Source: Phoronis australis
Lineage: Eukaryota > Phoronida > Phoronidae
Direction: 5' to 3'
NCBI GenBank assembly: GCA_002633005.1
Contig: NMRA01000367.1
Coordinates: forward strand, 44,392 to 107,352
Length of the DNA: 62,961 nucleotides
Below are positions 44,857 to 55,869 of the stretch, one piece after another. Position 1 is the stretch's first letter. Each line of letters opens with the position of its first letter. The position numbers and the translations under genes are program-made. The notes below the pieces were generated by a model. That model saw nothing but the letters and a program-made list of their open reading frames with translations. It was not told where the DNA came from and ran no database searches.

Positions 44857-45703
44857 TTAAAAACATAACCATGTTCATGTCTCACATACTTCCAATATTA
44901 GGCCTTTATATGTTTTGCAAAGATCGCTATTTAATGTAAGGCTATAACAATTTGTAATATATTTGTTCCATTTTGTAGCCCCAAAAATTGTTCATGAATA
45001 AAGAAATAGGGAACAATTACATTCATATTACCTGTAATTATTAATATCGTTTGCAGAGATTTTTCCACTGCGATTATCTATAGCTCCAGTCTATCCAGAA
45101 AAGGTGCTTGCAGGAGATGCTGGTGTGTTACCTCTACCCCAAGCAGCTCCCACCTTCATAGATACCATCAGTATTAAGGTGTATTAGACCATTCCGTGCT
45201 ACCTCATTCTTGTATAGATGAAATTTGTTATCTTACGTGATTATCTTGCTGCCATGACTGGATTTGTTTTATGCTGAATTGCTATTTGGATTATTGTGTT
45301 ATTTAATTACCGCACCCATTCGGGTTAAGTTCAGGACTTTAACTCGATCAACTCAAAATCAGGGGTTGGATTTTAAACTAAACGCAATGAAACATGGGGC
45401 TTAAAAGAAGTTTGTTAAGTTTTGGGGTGGCACTTATCCAAGCCTTGGCGGTAAACCCAAATATAGGGAAACGATAAAATGATTTTGTTTTGTATTTTGG
45501 CATTTTCAGAACCGTTTGTTTGACAGTAAACACAGAAAGAGGAGGAAATCCAGAAGACCCACTGGCATTTCGAGTTTGCATGAGCCATCAAAAGGAGTCA
45601 CTGGTGTAAGGTTCCATCATAAAATTAATGAAGGTGCAATGAATCCTTTGGTGAGGCTTGGTATTTCGACACGCAAATCTCTGGAAAGCTTAATTGGGTG
45701 ATT

Positions 45704-46819
45704 TACTTATCCACATTTTGAGTTTACGGAACATGATTTTTCAGACTGCCTTCTTATAAGGAAGAGTGTACGTGGATGCTTGCATAGGCTATGAATCTCA
45801 AGTTTCAGTTTTTTGCTGTGTTCCACACCCTGTGCTGTACTCTCTTCTTAAGGAATGCACATTAAGAGAATCAAAATTAAACATTCGTGAGGTGACATGG
45901 GAGAAGCAGTAAATGACACTGATTTTTTGTTCAACACTATCATGACATCAAAGGCCTACATGAGACAACTGTCTCTAATTCGTCCTCCATAAAAGCACGT
46001 TTTGTACTTTCATGAAATTATCGTTAAGTCTTAATAGTTTCCAAGTGACTGAGCTGGTTTTAGAACTGATAGCCATGGAATACCTACATGTATGTAGCCA
46101 CGAGAGTGGGGGGACACAGCATGTGTATTGCTCGATTGAGAATCAATATGCTAATATATTTTGAAAGGTTAGCAGCAGTCTGAAAGAATTTAAAATTAAA
46201 GAGAAATTTCCTTCTTCCTCATTGATAAAGCTTCCAGCCGTAGAAAACATTCATTTCGTTCATGATCTCCCTAGTTACATTCGATGGTAAAAATCCACTG
46301 CTTCTGTGTCAAAGAAAGTTTTGTGACCGGTTTGATACATCAATTTTGCCAAAGCTGTTATTTTTTATGATAAGTAGCAAACAGGAAGAAGGAATGTCTC
46401 TTTAAATTAGAATTGCATTTACCTTTGAAGTGCATTTTACTACATTACTCAGTTTTGGCCGACCATAAACAATCAATGCTCAGCATTTCGCAACTCTTAT
46501 CTACTATGCACTGAACTATGCTGATGAGGGTGGGGTCAAAGTAAAGTAAAACCTGGTTGAAGTAGAGCCGACAATGATGTAAAATAATGTACATGTATTA
46601 GTTGGCAACAACATTAGTGTTGCCTCGATTGAATCATTCCAGTCGGTCTTTGAAAATAAAAGTCATATGTGTGATGTTATTTTTGAAAGGTTGTCATTTT
46701 ACATAGCATTGTGATAGTATGATTAAGTTTCCTTTTTATGAATAAAGCACAGCTTCAGTTTCATGCCTCGTCTGCTTTGAATTCATGCATACTGTGCGTC
46801 CGCAGTTTTTCTTCTCGCA
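45704..46819. other. Spacer between convergent 3' ends of copy 2
   Basis: Corresponds in position to 5755-6456 of copy 1. No gene or repeat is recognised. Confidence 0.4.
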
Positions 46820-47086
46820 CTAATTGCACTGGTATGTAGTGGGTGAGTGCACCTCACTGTGTCGCTGCAACCCACTCTGTGGCGCAAAAGTACGCCGGCA
46901 TACCTTGCAAGGTATTTTTTGGCCCGTGGCTTCCGCTTTCATGATCTTCACGTTCCGCTTTGCTTTAGAAGTGCCGGTGACACAGTTGGCACCGAAATGG
47001 CAACTTTCCCTCGTGTTCGTGAACGTGACGGTCCAATGCGCTGCGGTGTGTGAACTCCTTAACACAAACTGAGCAACGATGACTTT
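46820..47086 (-). pseudogene. Decayed C2H2 zinc-finger gene of copy 2
   Basis: After the acceptor TTATTTTCAG the frame reads HRCSVCVKEFTHRSALDRH then FRCQLCHRHF and a stop, SKAEREDHESGSHG, and after a one-base shift PCKVCRRTFAPQSGLQRHSEVHSPTTYQC. Finger spacing and the HSPT-YxC linker match fingers 1-4 of the gene at 5136-5683, including its HSPTKYYC. Further fingers are lost. It converges with the YqaJ paralogue exactly as in copy 1. Confidence 0.8.
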
Positions 47087-47949
47087 CTGAAAATAAAAAA
47101 GACCCAAGTAAGCACAGAACAGGAAAAAATGAAGCAAATCTCAAAGATTGACTACAGAGCTGTCGGATCTGAGGTTTCCAAATTCACACTTTTTTATACA
47201 ACTTACATATTGTGTCAGATCAAATACAGTAGATTTCAAGATTGCTTACTAAGAGTGATTTTTCCTCATCGGAAACAGTTACGATACATGTACATTAAAC
47301 AGTGGTTATTTAGTTAGATTTAGTTAGATTTCATTTTATTCATTTCATATAAAGTAATAGGAACCTCTTAAACACAGGAATTTATGCATAAGTCAATAAA
47401 TTGCAATCTGATGGAATCTGATTTATCCAGAGTAAGTGAGATATTATCTAGAATGGATAGTGAATGGACGTGAGACAATAATGCAAAACAATTGTAAAGG
47501 TTGACTCCATGGCATCAAAACTTACATGAAATGTGAGGTATTGGCACAACAAGTGCTTTGGCCTCAAGTTGGTGTACATAACCACCGATTCCTCACAGCA
47601 TCCTTTGATACAATTCATTGATACTGACGCTTCTTGAACAGTGAAAGATTCTGTAAAGTAACATGTCAAATTTAGGTTAACTTGCACAAATGGTAGTAGA
47701 CTGCAAGCACAGAGTTGTTAACGCAGGAATAGATATTTATTATCAGTTATTAGTAGTTATCAAAGGTGTGTTGAAATATCACTTCATACAACAGCCAGGC
47801 ATTGCCGACAGAGCTTAAAAATTAGAGAGGTAACTAAAATTGGTGAAATTTTCACTGCACGTTAGTAAGTTACTGGGGGGCATCATGGCCTCTTCCGCTA
47901 ACCACTAAGCATGCAGAGCACGTTTGTTACTCAATTATTGCACATAAGA
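47087..47949. other. No recognisable gene
   Basis: Should hold the N-terminal exons of the dead zinc-finger gene. A minus frame at 47448-47687 follows an acceptor-like CTTTACAG but does not resemble the copy 1 exons. Confidence 0.3.
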
Positions 47950-49272
47950 AGGAGAGAGTGGGGCACTATGAGCCAATTTTCAAATTATTGGTCTTAACAT
48001 CTAAATGAACAAACTAATTTCAGAAACTAAAACACGATAATAAACTACAATGTACCCTTATTGTATATAATAATAAAAATAATGAGAATTGAAAAAGTGC
48101 AACATGTTTTTTGGTATTTTACGCTAGTTAGTCAGATGGCTCAAAGTACCCCTACTATGGGGCACTTTGATCCAGGCATGGGGCACTTTGATAAGTATAG
48201 TCAACAAAACGCATTCAATATCTTAAAAATATATTTGGTTACTTAATGCATGTCTTTGACTTGATACATGATACTGTTTGACGAAATAAGGAATAAACTA
48301 ACTACCAGTTTAACCCAGGTTTTAATCTAAACACGAGTCACACCTAAAGTCTCCTACACCGATATACGATGTGCAGGCTTCGTGAGCCCAGTCAAGGCAG
48401 GTTTTGCACTGTATCCAATCTTCTGTAATTGGTTCCACATATTGTTCATTGCATATCAGGAAGTAGTAATTTCTGACAAGGGACATGACACCTCCTTTCC
48501 TCAAACCTTTAGTGGATCGCTTTGGCTGTGATGTCATAGATAATGTGCCCGGCCGGGTTGATTTTTGTTAGTTCTTCGACGTTCTTTATCGATCTAGTCA
48601 GCTTTTTTGAGGGCTGCTATAATGTCAGCAGCTTTGCATATCCACGTTGGCGATTTTTGATGGTGGCTGCAGCAGTGGAAAAATGCGACATCAGACGGAT
48701 GTCTAATACGTCATCGAAAGAAAAATCTCAGTGTCATACATTCCTCTTTTAGTCTCCCGTTGATATTTTCTAATCATTTTCTACACTAAAGTTTTACACA
48801 AAAAATTTTAAAACTTGTTTAAGTTTTTGCTTACACAACGATGTGACATTATCAGCTGTGGCTCAACCTGCCCCGCACACTATCGCTCATAGTGCTCCAT
48901 CTTCAAATTCTGAAACAAAACAAGAGTAACTCACTATTAGGTCAACTCTCAACATTGAAATGTATTGCTGCTTATAGCCCATTTCTACACGTATTATTAC
49001 AGCTACATGTATCTAGTTCCCGTGTGTCTAGCCTATCGTTTATTACAGAAGGAAAACTAGCATACCTTGAAATTTTACTGAAGTCGGCGAATTATTAACA
49101 ACACGCTACAAAATCCACATTTGCGCGAAACAGAAAATGATACAAAATGGTTTCACACCTTGCCAGCAGGAGCACATGCATGTGACATCTGGTGCCAAAG
49201 TATTGGCTTATTTTAATTTGGCAAACAAAAGGAACATAGTGCCCCATCGCTCAAAGTGCCCAACTTTCTCCT
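47950..49272. mobile_element. 1323-bp TIR element carrying a PHD-like finger
   Basis: Termini AGGAGAGAGTGGGGCACT (47950-47967) and AGTGCCCAACTTTCTCCT (49255-49272) are inverted repeats with two differences. GGGGCACTTTGA and its complement recur several times in the subterminal regions (48158-48190, 49235-49260). The only coding trace is a C-terminal PHD-like finger at 48322-48537. Transposases of the pogo/Tigger type in invertebrates sometimes end in such a finger, so this may be a deleted pogo-like element. The target duplication is not resolved. Confidence 0.65.
48322..48537 (-). pseudogene. PHD-like zinc-finger fragment of a transposase
   Basis: The 71-residue frame contains FLICNEQYVEPITEDW then IQCKTCLDWAHEACTSY and FRCDSCLD, the Cys4-His-Cys3 spacing of a PHD finger lacking the very first Cys. 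The catalytic part of the protein is gone. It lies inside the TIR element 47950-49272. Confidence 0.6.
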
Positions 49273-49672
49273 ACACCTTGAGGAAGTCAGAACTCAGTCA
49301 GGACAATGGGCTTTAATCCAACTCGAGTAACAGCACTGTCAAGGTAAGCTAAAGGCAACTCATGCTGAATAGGTCTACGTTAACAATACGTAACAATCCC
49401 ATGTGTGATTTGTCACACGCTGCCGGCGGGGTATATCTATTTGGCCTAAACCTGCATTACTACAAAACCCAGTGGTACATGGATTTCATTATCACGCAAG
49501 TACATACCTGCCTCACGCAAAATGCTTAAAACACTGGAGAAACTCGACGTCCGACTTTGTCGTTGTTGGTGACTGTGCACGTACAGAGTCTAATGCAATA
49601 TGCGGACCTTGTTTCAATTGCTTATAGTGGAGAGGCGGGAGTTATGTTTCAATCCTCGGTGGTCCTGTTTTG

Positions 49673-49810
49673 TGGTGGGACAGTGATGTTTTTAGGTGTG
49701 TCAGTCCCATTTTTCTGGTGCGGTGGTCCTATTTGATTCCCGGCGGTGCTGTTTTGGGTGAGTGAGTCCGATTTAACAGGACCGGCGGCCATGTTGTTAC
49801 TCACCCGTGA
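49673..49810 (-). repeat. Right inverted terminal repeat, copy 2
   Basis: Reverse-complement partner of 37586-37720. It ends in ACTCACCCGTGA. Confidence 0.8.
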
Positions 49811-51189
49811 CGTGGATTCTTACAGCTTGCCTTCCGAGTTGATGAAATATCGTGTAAAAAGCTTAGAAAAAACAACTTAACTGTTGGTGAAATCAACCTC
49901 CTTGTTGAAGACCGTCACAATGTATCAAAAAGGTCGGTCAAATATCTAGTCGGCATGTTTAGAAAAGGTGCAAGTACATGTATCAAGGAAAACTTTACAA
50001 ACAACGTGCGAAAAAACTCAAAGGGCATGCACGTGCGTTCATCGACCAACATATGAAAGAAAACGATAAAACAACTGCCACAGAAGTACAAGGGTAATAA
50101 GAGAGTTTCATCTCTTAGAGTAGACACGAAATGCTAGGTACTGTGTTCTTACTCCAAATGGCTCGGAAAGCTCAAGTCTTAGTGATAAGCTGCGCCGATG
50201 TGGGAAAATCTGTACAGATAAAATCTTCCTTGAGTAATTTTAAGTAATTTAATTAATTACGCGCGTTGCAAAAATTGGTTGTATACCGTTATCCTGCTGC
50301 TAAAATTGTGGTATGCTATTTTGTGTCGGCTTTCGGCGCAATGAAATACTGTGTCACCTATTAGCCAGTTTCTTTTCCCACATTCTTTAATTAAACGTTC
50401 ACCCCCGAAGTTGCGTAAACGACACAAAAATGATCAGAATTGGTTTCACTTTAAGTATTTGGAATTTTGATATCGGTAAATCGAATTTTAGAACAAATTT
50501 TGCTGTGATTCGGTCATCATCTCAGAAGAGATGTCGAAAAAAATGGAAGAGGCGCGTGACACGAATGTAGTCCTTTCAAAATTACGACATAATTTTATGT
50601 TACAAAAGGCGGAGAATAACGCAAGAAAATGACGTTGGGTATTTTTCGCTTAAACGGCTGTAACGGGCAAGGCGAGTGCATATTGACTTCCAGATTTTGC
50701 ATGCACGCCCGCTGGTATTTAACTCATGTTGATACAAGTTGCACGAGCAGGTGATGAGCGTAAATATACGGGCTGTGTGCAAATTGGAGGTCTGTCGCAG
50801 ATCATTACACAGTGGCACCTTGCTGTATTTTGATGATTGTTTCCATACAGCTACCAGCTTAGATAGGAAAGTGACGTCAAATTCAAAATGATGATGGATC
50901 ATTGTTGATATTATATTTCCGTTTACATTCTTCCGTTTTCATGCGCCCGTGATTAATATCTGCGCTATGTTCAAACCATTGTATACGTTGTTCCATGGCT
51001 GTACCACCATATTAAGAAATTCTAAAAAATAAACAACAATTTTCTGTGGGAAAGCGCAATATGCAGCGTGATGAAGTGATGATCAAGAGCAATAACGGAT
51101 GAGCGCAAATGCGTGCTAATTGTTAAGAATTCACGGACATGAAATCACTTGAGGGCGTAAAACATCCAGCGTTGTATTCTGATTTTTAA
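49811..51189. other. No recognisable gene
   Basis: Receptor intron to the right of composite element copy 2. AT-rich; no coding similarity is seen. Confidence 0.35.
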
Positions 51190-51600
51190 GCAATTTTACT
51201 GTAACTCTTCAAATTTCCTGGTTGTTGCATAATGTATAAAAAGTCTTTTATCAAGAATTGGAAATTATGTTTTTGCACTATCATTGAACGTTTGATTTTA
51301 CCAGCAAATCAACATAAAGTTTACCTTGGTGGAATGTCACGCAATTCGTACTTGGATTCAATTTTACTACCTTTCAATAGTTGAACAAAAGTTGATTAAC
51401 CGAGGTCAAGACCTGAGTGGCCACTGGTGAACGAACAGCGGACAGATAATTGTTTGTTTGGCCAAAGTTCACTCGCTCAGTCATAAAATTGTAATTGCCG
51501 AACAAGGACACGCGTGATCCGAGTTGGTCGTCTATGCTAGGCGACCACGTTGCCGAGCAAAGTGCTCACCGAAGGGAAGATACTGTAGACGGCTCCTAGC
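51190..51600 (-). mobile_element. Partial inverted relative of the TA element
   Basis: The reverse complement aligns with about 25035-25370: CTAGGAGCCGTCTAC, TCGCCTAGC-T-GACGACCAA, CGTGTCCTTG-TCGGCAATTAC, CTCAGGTCTTGAC and CAACTTTTGTTCAACT. The extreme TIR is absent, so the fragment is truncated. Divergence suggests a related but older copy. Confidence 0.8.
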
Positions 51601-51724
51601 AGACCGTAGAAGAAATGACATCTTAGTGGCGCTTTCTTCCTGGCTTTGGGATCTTTACTGAGTTTCTGTCGCCGAGCAAAGCTCTGTTTTCCAGTTCGTT
51701 TTGATGAAGGCTGCTGGTTAGTAT

Positions 51725-52001
51725 CAGTGGCGGATTTAGTATACCATAAGGGGGGCACAGCATGTTGGATCGGCAATTGACAGAGCGCGGTTGCATGTGC
51801 ATAGGAGCTCGAAAGCACTAAACAAGTGAACACGATTCCGCCACGTCCTGAGGTCTGAGCCACCCCTCATCGTCTACCGGTCCTACATACTGAACACAAT
51901 GTTTCCTCACGCTTCTGGCTGTTTCTATTTCATTTTGCTTGCGGCAGCCAAGGGGGGGGGGTGGGTGGCGGCGGACCCCTACCCCCCTAAATCCGCCTAT
52001 G
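51725..52001. mobile_element. 277-bp hAT-like MITE
   Basis: The left end CAGTGGCGGATTTAG and right end CTAAATCCGCCTATG are nearly perfect inverted repeats. A GGGGGGCACAGC motif and a G run of about 10 near 51955 are inside. Non-coding. Confidence 0.65.
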
Positions 52002-52446
52002 GGTATTTGTGACTAAGTTGGCAAATGACCCGAGCGATGCAATGTATTTAATGCATTTAGTAGTTGAGAAAAGACACATTTTTCGTCAAGGAGATCGCAA
52101 CAATTAATCAATCTTTCGGGGTGAAAAGGAAACACTGTTCGACACGACAATAATGAATTATAGGGAACAGGTGATGTTCCCCTCAAAGCGAAATTTTGAC
52201 CTACACAACCTATGCCAACCTCCGAGCGTTGTTACCCACTCAAGTACAAACACTGATCACCAGGGGAGTAAAATGCACATGTACTCTGCAAAGTGACTAT
52301 ATTTGTGGGACTTTCCTGGGATGTCGGTTTTTTAAATGTAGCCGAAATGTTGATGGACACAAAGCAGGTTACTTCCCTGGAATTTAACATAACGCGAGCC
52401 GTACGTCAATAGCAAATCTGCCATCACAATACACCCTTGTACTTAC
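52002..52446. other. Receptor intron
   Basis: Sequence on the 3' side of the Ig1 exon. It shares no clear gene and has only a short open frame at 52196-52387. Confidence 0.35.
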
Positions 52447-52785
52447 ATAAAACTTCTAGCTTTAAATTGACTTCAACTTTGTGCCACCGAGCGAATGTAT
52501 TAAGCGCTTGGAATTTCAACGTCAAGCCCTGATGCCGTGCCTCTGGAGAGTATGTTAATTCTTTCCATATAATAAACGACGGGTGTAACTGACTTCGCTG
52601 CCTTTTTGTTACAGAAATGTTTCCACCAGGTGCGTCAACGTAAATCGAAGCGTTTGGGTATACGTAGTTTGTGTAAACGATCAATTCGTGAACTCTTCCG
52701 CAAACAACAATGTATTTGCCAGAGTACAAGCCATGCCATTTTAACTTGCCGACTGTTGATTGGACAGATAACGTCGTTGGGCCAT
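52447..52785 (-). CDS. Receptor exon: immunoglobulin-like domain 1
   Basis: The 339-bp exon follows CAACTACAG, ends before GTAAGT, and is phase 1-1. The translation runs DGPTTLSVQST, KLKWHGLYSGKYIVVCGR, YPNASIYVDAPGGNISV, LHPSFIIWKELTY, LKFQALNT, VEVNLKLEVL. A single clear Cys (VVCGR) and a Trp before strand D-like sequence make it a divergent Ig-like or other beta-sandwich module. Shared phase, the shared DGP start and conserved order with Ig2 (also in the dead copies at 21242 and 16515) tie it to the receptor. NAS and NIS are possible N-glycosylation sites. The upstream signal-peptide exon is not identified. Confidence 0.65.
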
Positions 52786-52849
52786 CTGTAGTTGAATCAG
52801 ATGCTAATATGTATTACAAGTACATGTACATCACTTTATTAAATCTGAT

Positions 52850-53400
52850 AAAAATATGTGTGCAACTATTTGGGAGCTACTCGATTGTCTAAATGAGCCC
52901 TAGTCCTCAGGTTCCCTGGCTTGAGCGTCTACTGATCAGGCGAACTAAGCCTTGAGACACAATTCTGACGACATTCTACGATACTCACAATTACGTCAAA
53001 AATGACTGCACTTTGATTTTTACGCTTGGCTTGCCTGTCGAACGGAAAATATATTTGGAAATCGTCACTGGCAACCAATCAAATCTCCGCCGAAGTATAG
53101 AAATCAAGTGCAGGCAAGGACAACGAAGAAATGACAAGGCATAGTATGTTTAAATGGAATTACCAAAGTGATCAATTGCAATGATAATTTTCGTTTTAAA
53201 CTTAAAATTAGTGAGATTCTGCTTAAGTTCACGTGCTTCACCAATGGTGTTCCAATTTTTGCAACTTCATCGAGACATCAATCGTGATCAACAATGATTC
53301 AAATCTTTCTTTCACGGGTAAAGCTTCTGGTATGGGTTTTATCACAATGTACGCCCTCGCTCATGCGCAAACGTAGCAGTATTTACAAAAAAAACGTGAG
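52850..53400 (+). repeat. Intron duplicated with the Ig1 exon
   Basis: Diverged direct repeat of about 21640-22200, with blocks such as TACGATACTCACA, TGGGAGC and GCGCAAACGTA. Marks the extent of the receptor tandem duplication upstream of Ig1. Confidence 0.6.
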
Positions 53401-54644
53401 TGGGTTTTTCAGCCCATACAGAGACGTGTGAAGTGGAAGAATCGCGTTGGGGCGAAGGGTCGTCGGAACCATGTTGTGTTGGAATAAAGACATCACATAG
53501 CCCCTCGGCTGGCCAGTTAAGGCATACAATACTTCCAATCACATTCTGTACGAATTTTTCCCTTGCATTTTAAACGGGCGGTAGGCAAAATCCTCTCTCC
53601 GTTTGAGAGTTTTCACGTCGTCAAAAATACACTCTACACTTAACACTGTGGCTTAAAAAGCGCTTAATTTCTTCGGTGGTCCTCTCTACTTGTACACATG
53701 TCTTCGATGAAGTATACATGTAGCTACGAGATGTAAAGACATGCTAAAATGAGCCAACTGCCTTTTAGATATGTTAAATATATGCACTTTTGTGCAACAT
53801 GTCTTTGTTTCGTATTATTCCACACAACCACTAACTATTTATCCACATTTTACGCTCCCCATATTATGTGCCCTCGCCGGAAAGCACTGTTATTGTCTGA
53901 ACGAGTCACAGCAGACTGGTCTATTGACATCATCGTTGTGAGCAACACATTACCGCACCAACCACAACCTGAGCAGCTGATCGGCTGCCGGGATAGCAAA
54001 AAATTAAGAAGTTTGCTCAAGAAACGTCACCAATTAAAAACATCGCCTACGTTAGGCATCAGTATCCATTGATAATGCCATTACAAAGCAGAACAATCAT
54101 GTCAGGTAAAGCACTCTTCGAAACGAGCAACGGCGTTGATCTCGGATAGGGCGCTATCGATTCCCTCACGACCCGAAGGCGAAACAATTTTCGAAGTATT
54201 TGAACCCATGTAAAATGCAACACAACAGCTACCTTTCATACTAAACCTGACAACGGCAAACTTACCGAACATGTGGTGAAAAAAATATTTATTTTTCACG
54301 TAAGGTATTTGGATTCTCCACTGAAAATATCCCCGAAAATAAATCATCGCCGCACTGGTCGGTATCATTTTATACGATCGTGACTCAGAGATGTCGTCAA
54401 TTAACTGAGTGTGTGAATGTACGGCTCGTTTTTATCGTAAAAAACATGCGTGAAGATGACAACCCTTGCCTTAGTAGCAAAACGACGGTCACAACTTGTC
54501 AAGCGTCAGAGTAATCATACGTCGGCAACAAATGGGGCTATTCGGAAAATCTACAATAACTAGAGGGCGCGCGAAAACTAGTGGTGATAGATTAACAGCC
54601 TCGATTTCGTGAGCCCTTTAAATACATGGTGAAATGGCTTGCAG
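53401..54644. other. No confirmed gene; one possible short exon
   Basis: On the minus strand near 54210-54105 a frame reads MGSNTSKIVSPSG then REGIDSALSEINAVARFEE. MGSNTSK fits an N-myristoylation signal, so this might be a first coding exon, but no donor or family was found. A plus-strand frame at 53749-54072 has no domain. Confidence 0.2.
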
Positions 54645-54718
54645 CCGTGCCAACTGAATCTGAGATTGCGTGAAAAGGGTGCTTCTCTGAGAGGAAGTAA
54701 GCACGAACTTATACAAAG
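54645..54718 (+). other. SAP-like exon fragment
   Basis: Between an acceptor (GGCTTGCAG) and a donor (CAAAG before GTAAGG) the frame reads PCQLNLRLREKGASLRGSKHELIQR in pieces: LRLREKGASLRG and SKHELIQR fit the SAP helix-turn-helix pattern (L-xx-L-x-G-S/L-xx-G-xK-xx-L-xxR). Upstream in-frame stops mean it can only be an internal exon. No partner exon is recognised, so it is probably a remnant. SAP motifs bind AT-rich DNA. Confidence 0.4.
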
Positions 54719-55869
54719 GTAAGGTTTGTGATTATTTTAACGATTATTCCATGATTATTCAACCGATGCCTGTTAACAGAGGTACTCGCCGATATCGACT
54801 TCGCGGCAGTCGCCAGTCGGGTTAATCTTTATTTTTTGTGATGTGTGATACGATACTTGACGTAGCAATCGGGATCTTTTCGTACATCAACCCATTATTA
54901 TTGCTTGGAATGATTGTTAAAAGTTTATCAGTGATAGTTACATCAATCAATGCTGAATGTAAATGCTGTCAACTCGATACAGGTTAATGAGTTAAGATTA
55001 CAATCCAAGCCCAATGGCAAAGGGTACATGACAAATATCCACTGCATTAGACTATTTGTTTACTCCCTATCACATGTCTTCTGGAAACGTATTACACGTT
55101 GAAATGGAAATCTACCACGTCTGTTTTCACGTAACCTTTGTTTTTTAGGTTTGAGGACTTGTACCCTGCAGAGTAGATATGCATCGCTTGTGCACCGTCC
55201 ATGGATGGAAAAAAATGGTTTTAGCATTTGACTGCAGCTAAACAACAAGGTTCTCCCATCCAGTAAAGATCTGTTGCCAAAGCCTAATTTCATTATTGGA
55301 GACAACAAACAAAGCCTTTGAAAAGGAACAGCTATTTTTAAAGAAAGGTATGCAAGTCATTTTGTTAATTTACTTATTCAGGTCCTTAGCGGGGGATTGG
55401 CATGAGGGGAATGTGTGGAAATAACAGGTAACACATGTTTGGGGGAAAGAGCATGGTAAGGTATTTCTTAACCTTCATGAAGTCCCTTCAAGTTGATTTC
55501 ATGAAACTGTTTTGCTACTTGTATCAATTGTAAATCCATGAAAATATATTACATTTTCTGAATTCACAGTGACTGAATAATCTTATCTCATGCCTTGAAA
55601 TGTTGCAAGTAGTTATAAATTCTAATGACTGCCATTTTTGTGAAAATTGCATTTTTGATGGTGCATTACGATTTGTAATCACTCTTAAACAACAGAAAGT
55701 CTATCCATCATTTTTAAATGACCCAAGTCTTCATATCTTCCATTAGAAGAAAAAAATTAAAGTCTGAGAAACGGTTCCCTCAAGCTTAGACTAGAAGTAT
55801 GCTTGAGAGACCCATGAATCTGTAATCGAAGTTAAAAATTGCTGAAAGTATCAAAATTACAAAGGCCAT
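54719..55869. other. No recognisable gene
   Basis: AT-rich spacer before the LINE remnant. A minus frame at 55060-55308 has no domain. Confidence 0.35.

Larger units (their letters stand above)
38120..45703 (+). pseudogene. Decayed paralogue of the YqaJ-domain gene
   Basis: Segments matching the minus-strand gene exon by exon: 38120-38517 (Cys/His modules), 39577-41870 (central exon), 42079-42600, a short exon near 42799-42869 (EWFQACDEPGIPAL), 43232-43541 (QPCEGLFSSL), 45058-45180 (APVYPEKVL) and 45513-45703 (RPTGISSLHEPSKGVTGV). Many stops and shifts break the central exon, and the segment that should carry the second Asp (FDGA) is missing after 41480. In the nuclease domain the Glu position reads HKGCATAT, though SPDGY and ENK remain. 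A Kolobok-like element lies in the intron after 43541. It is inactive, but its intron positions confirm the gene structure of the other copy. Confidence 0.8.
37586..49810. mobile_element. Composite DNA element copy 2, inverted relative to copy 1
   Basis: The ends 37586-37720 and 49673-49810 are imperfect inverted repeats starting TCACGGGTGAG, diverged by substitutions and small gaps. They differ in sequence from the copy 1 ends but have the same style (C/A-rich short repeats with GGGACT, CCACCG, CTCACCC). Inside, the YqaJ gene runs plus (38120-45703) and a C2H2 zinc-finger relic runs minus (46820-47086), the same convergent pair as copy 1. Two later elements (43556-44856 and 47950-49272) are nested in it, so its original length was about 9.6 kb. 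It lies between receptor exons Ig1 and Ig2. No target duplication is visible. Confidence 0.68.

Noticed and set aside
37586-49810. Simple inverted segmental duplication as the explanation for the two YqaJ/zinc-finger blocks
   Set aside because: Flanks differ, terminal repeats differ, coding divergence is high, and copy 1 interrupts a gypsy frame; still listed as the test that would refute mobility.
51537-51863. 108-codon minus-strand frame
   Set aside because: It crosses from the hAT-like MITE into the TA-element fragment, so it cannot be one gene.
53749-54072. 107-codon plus-strand frame
   Set aside because: No domain, no splice context, no similarity to other parts of the window.
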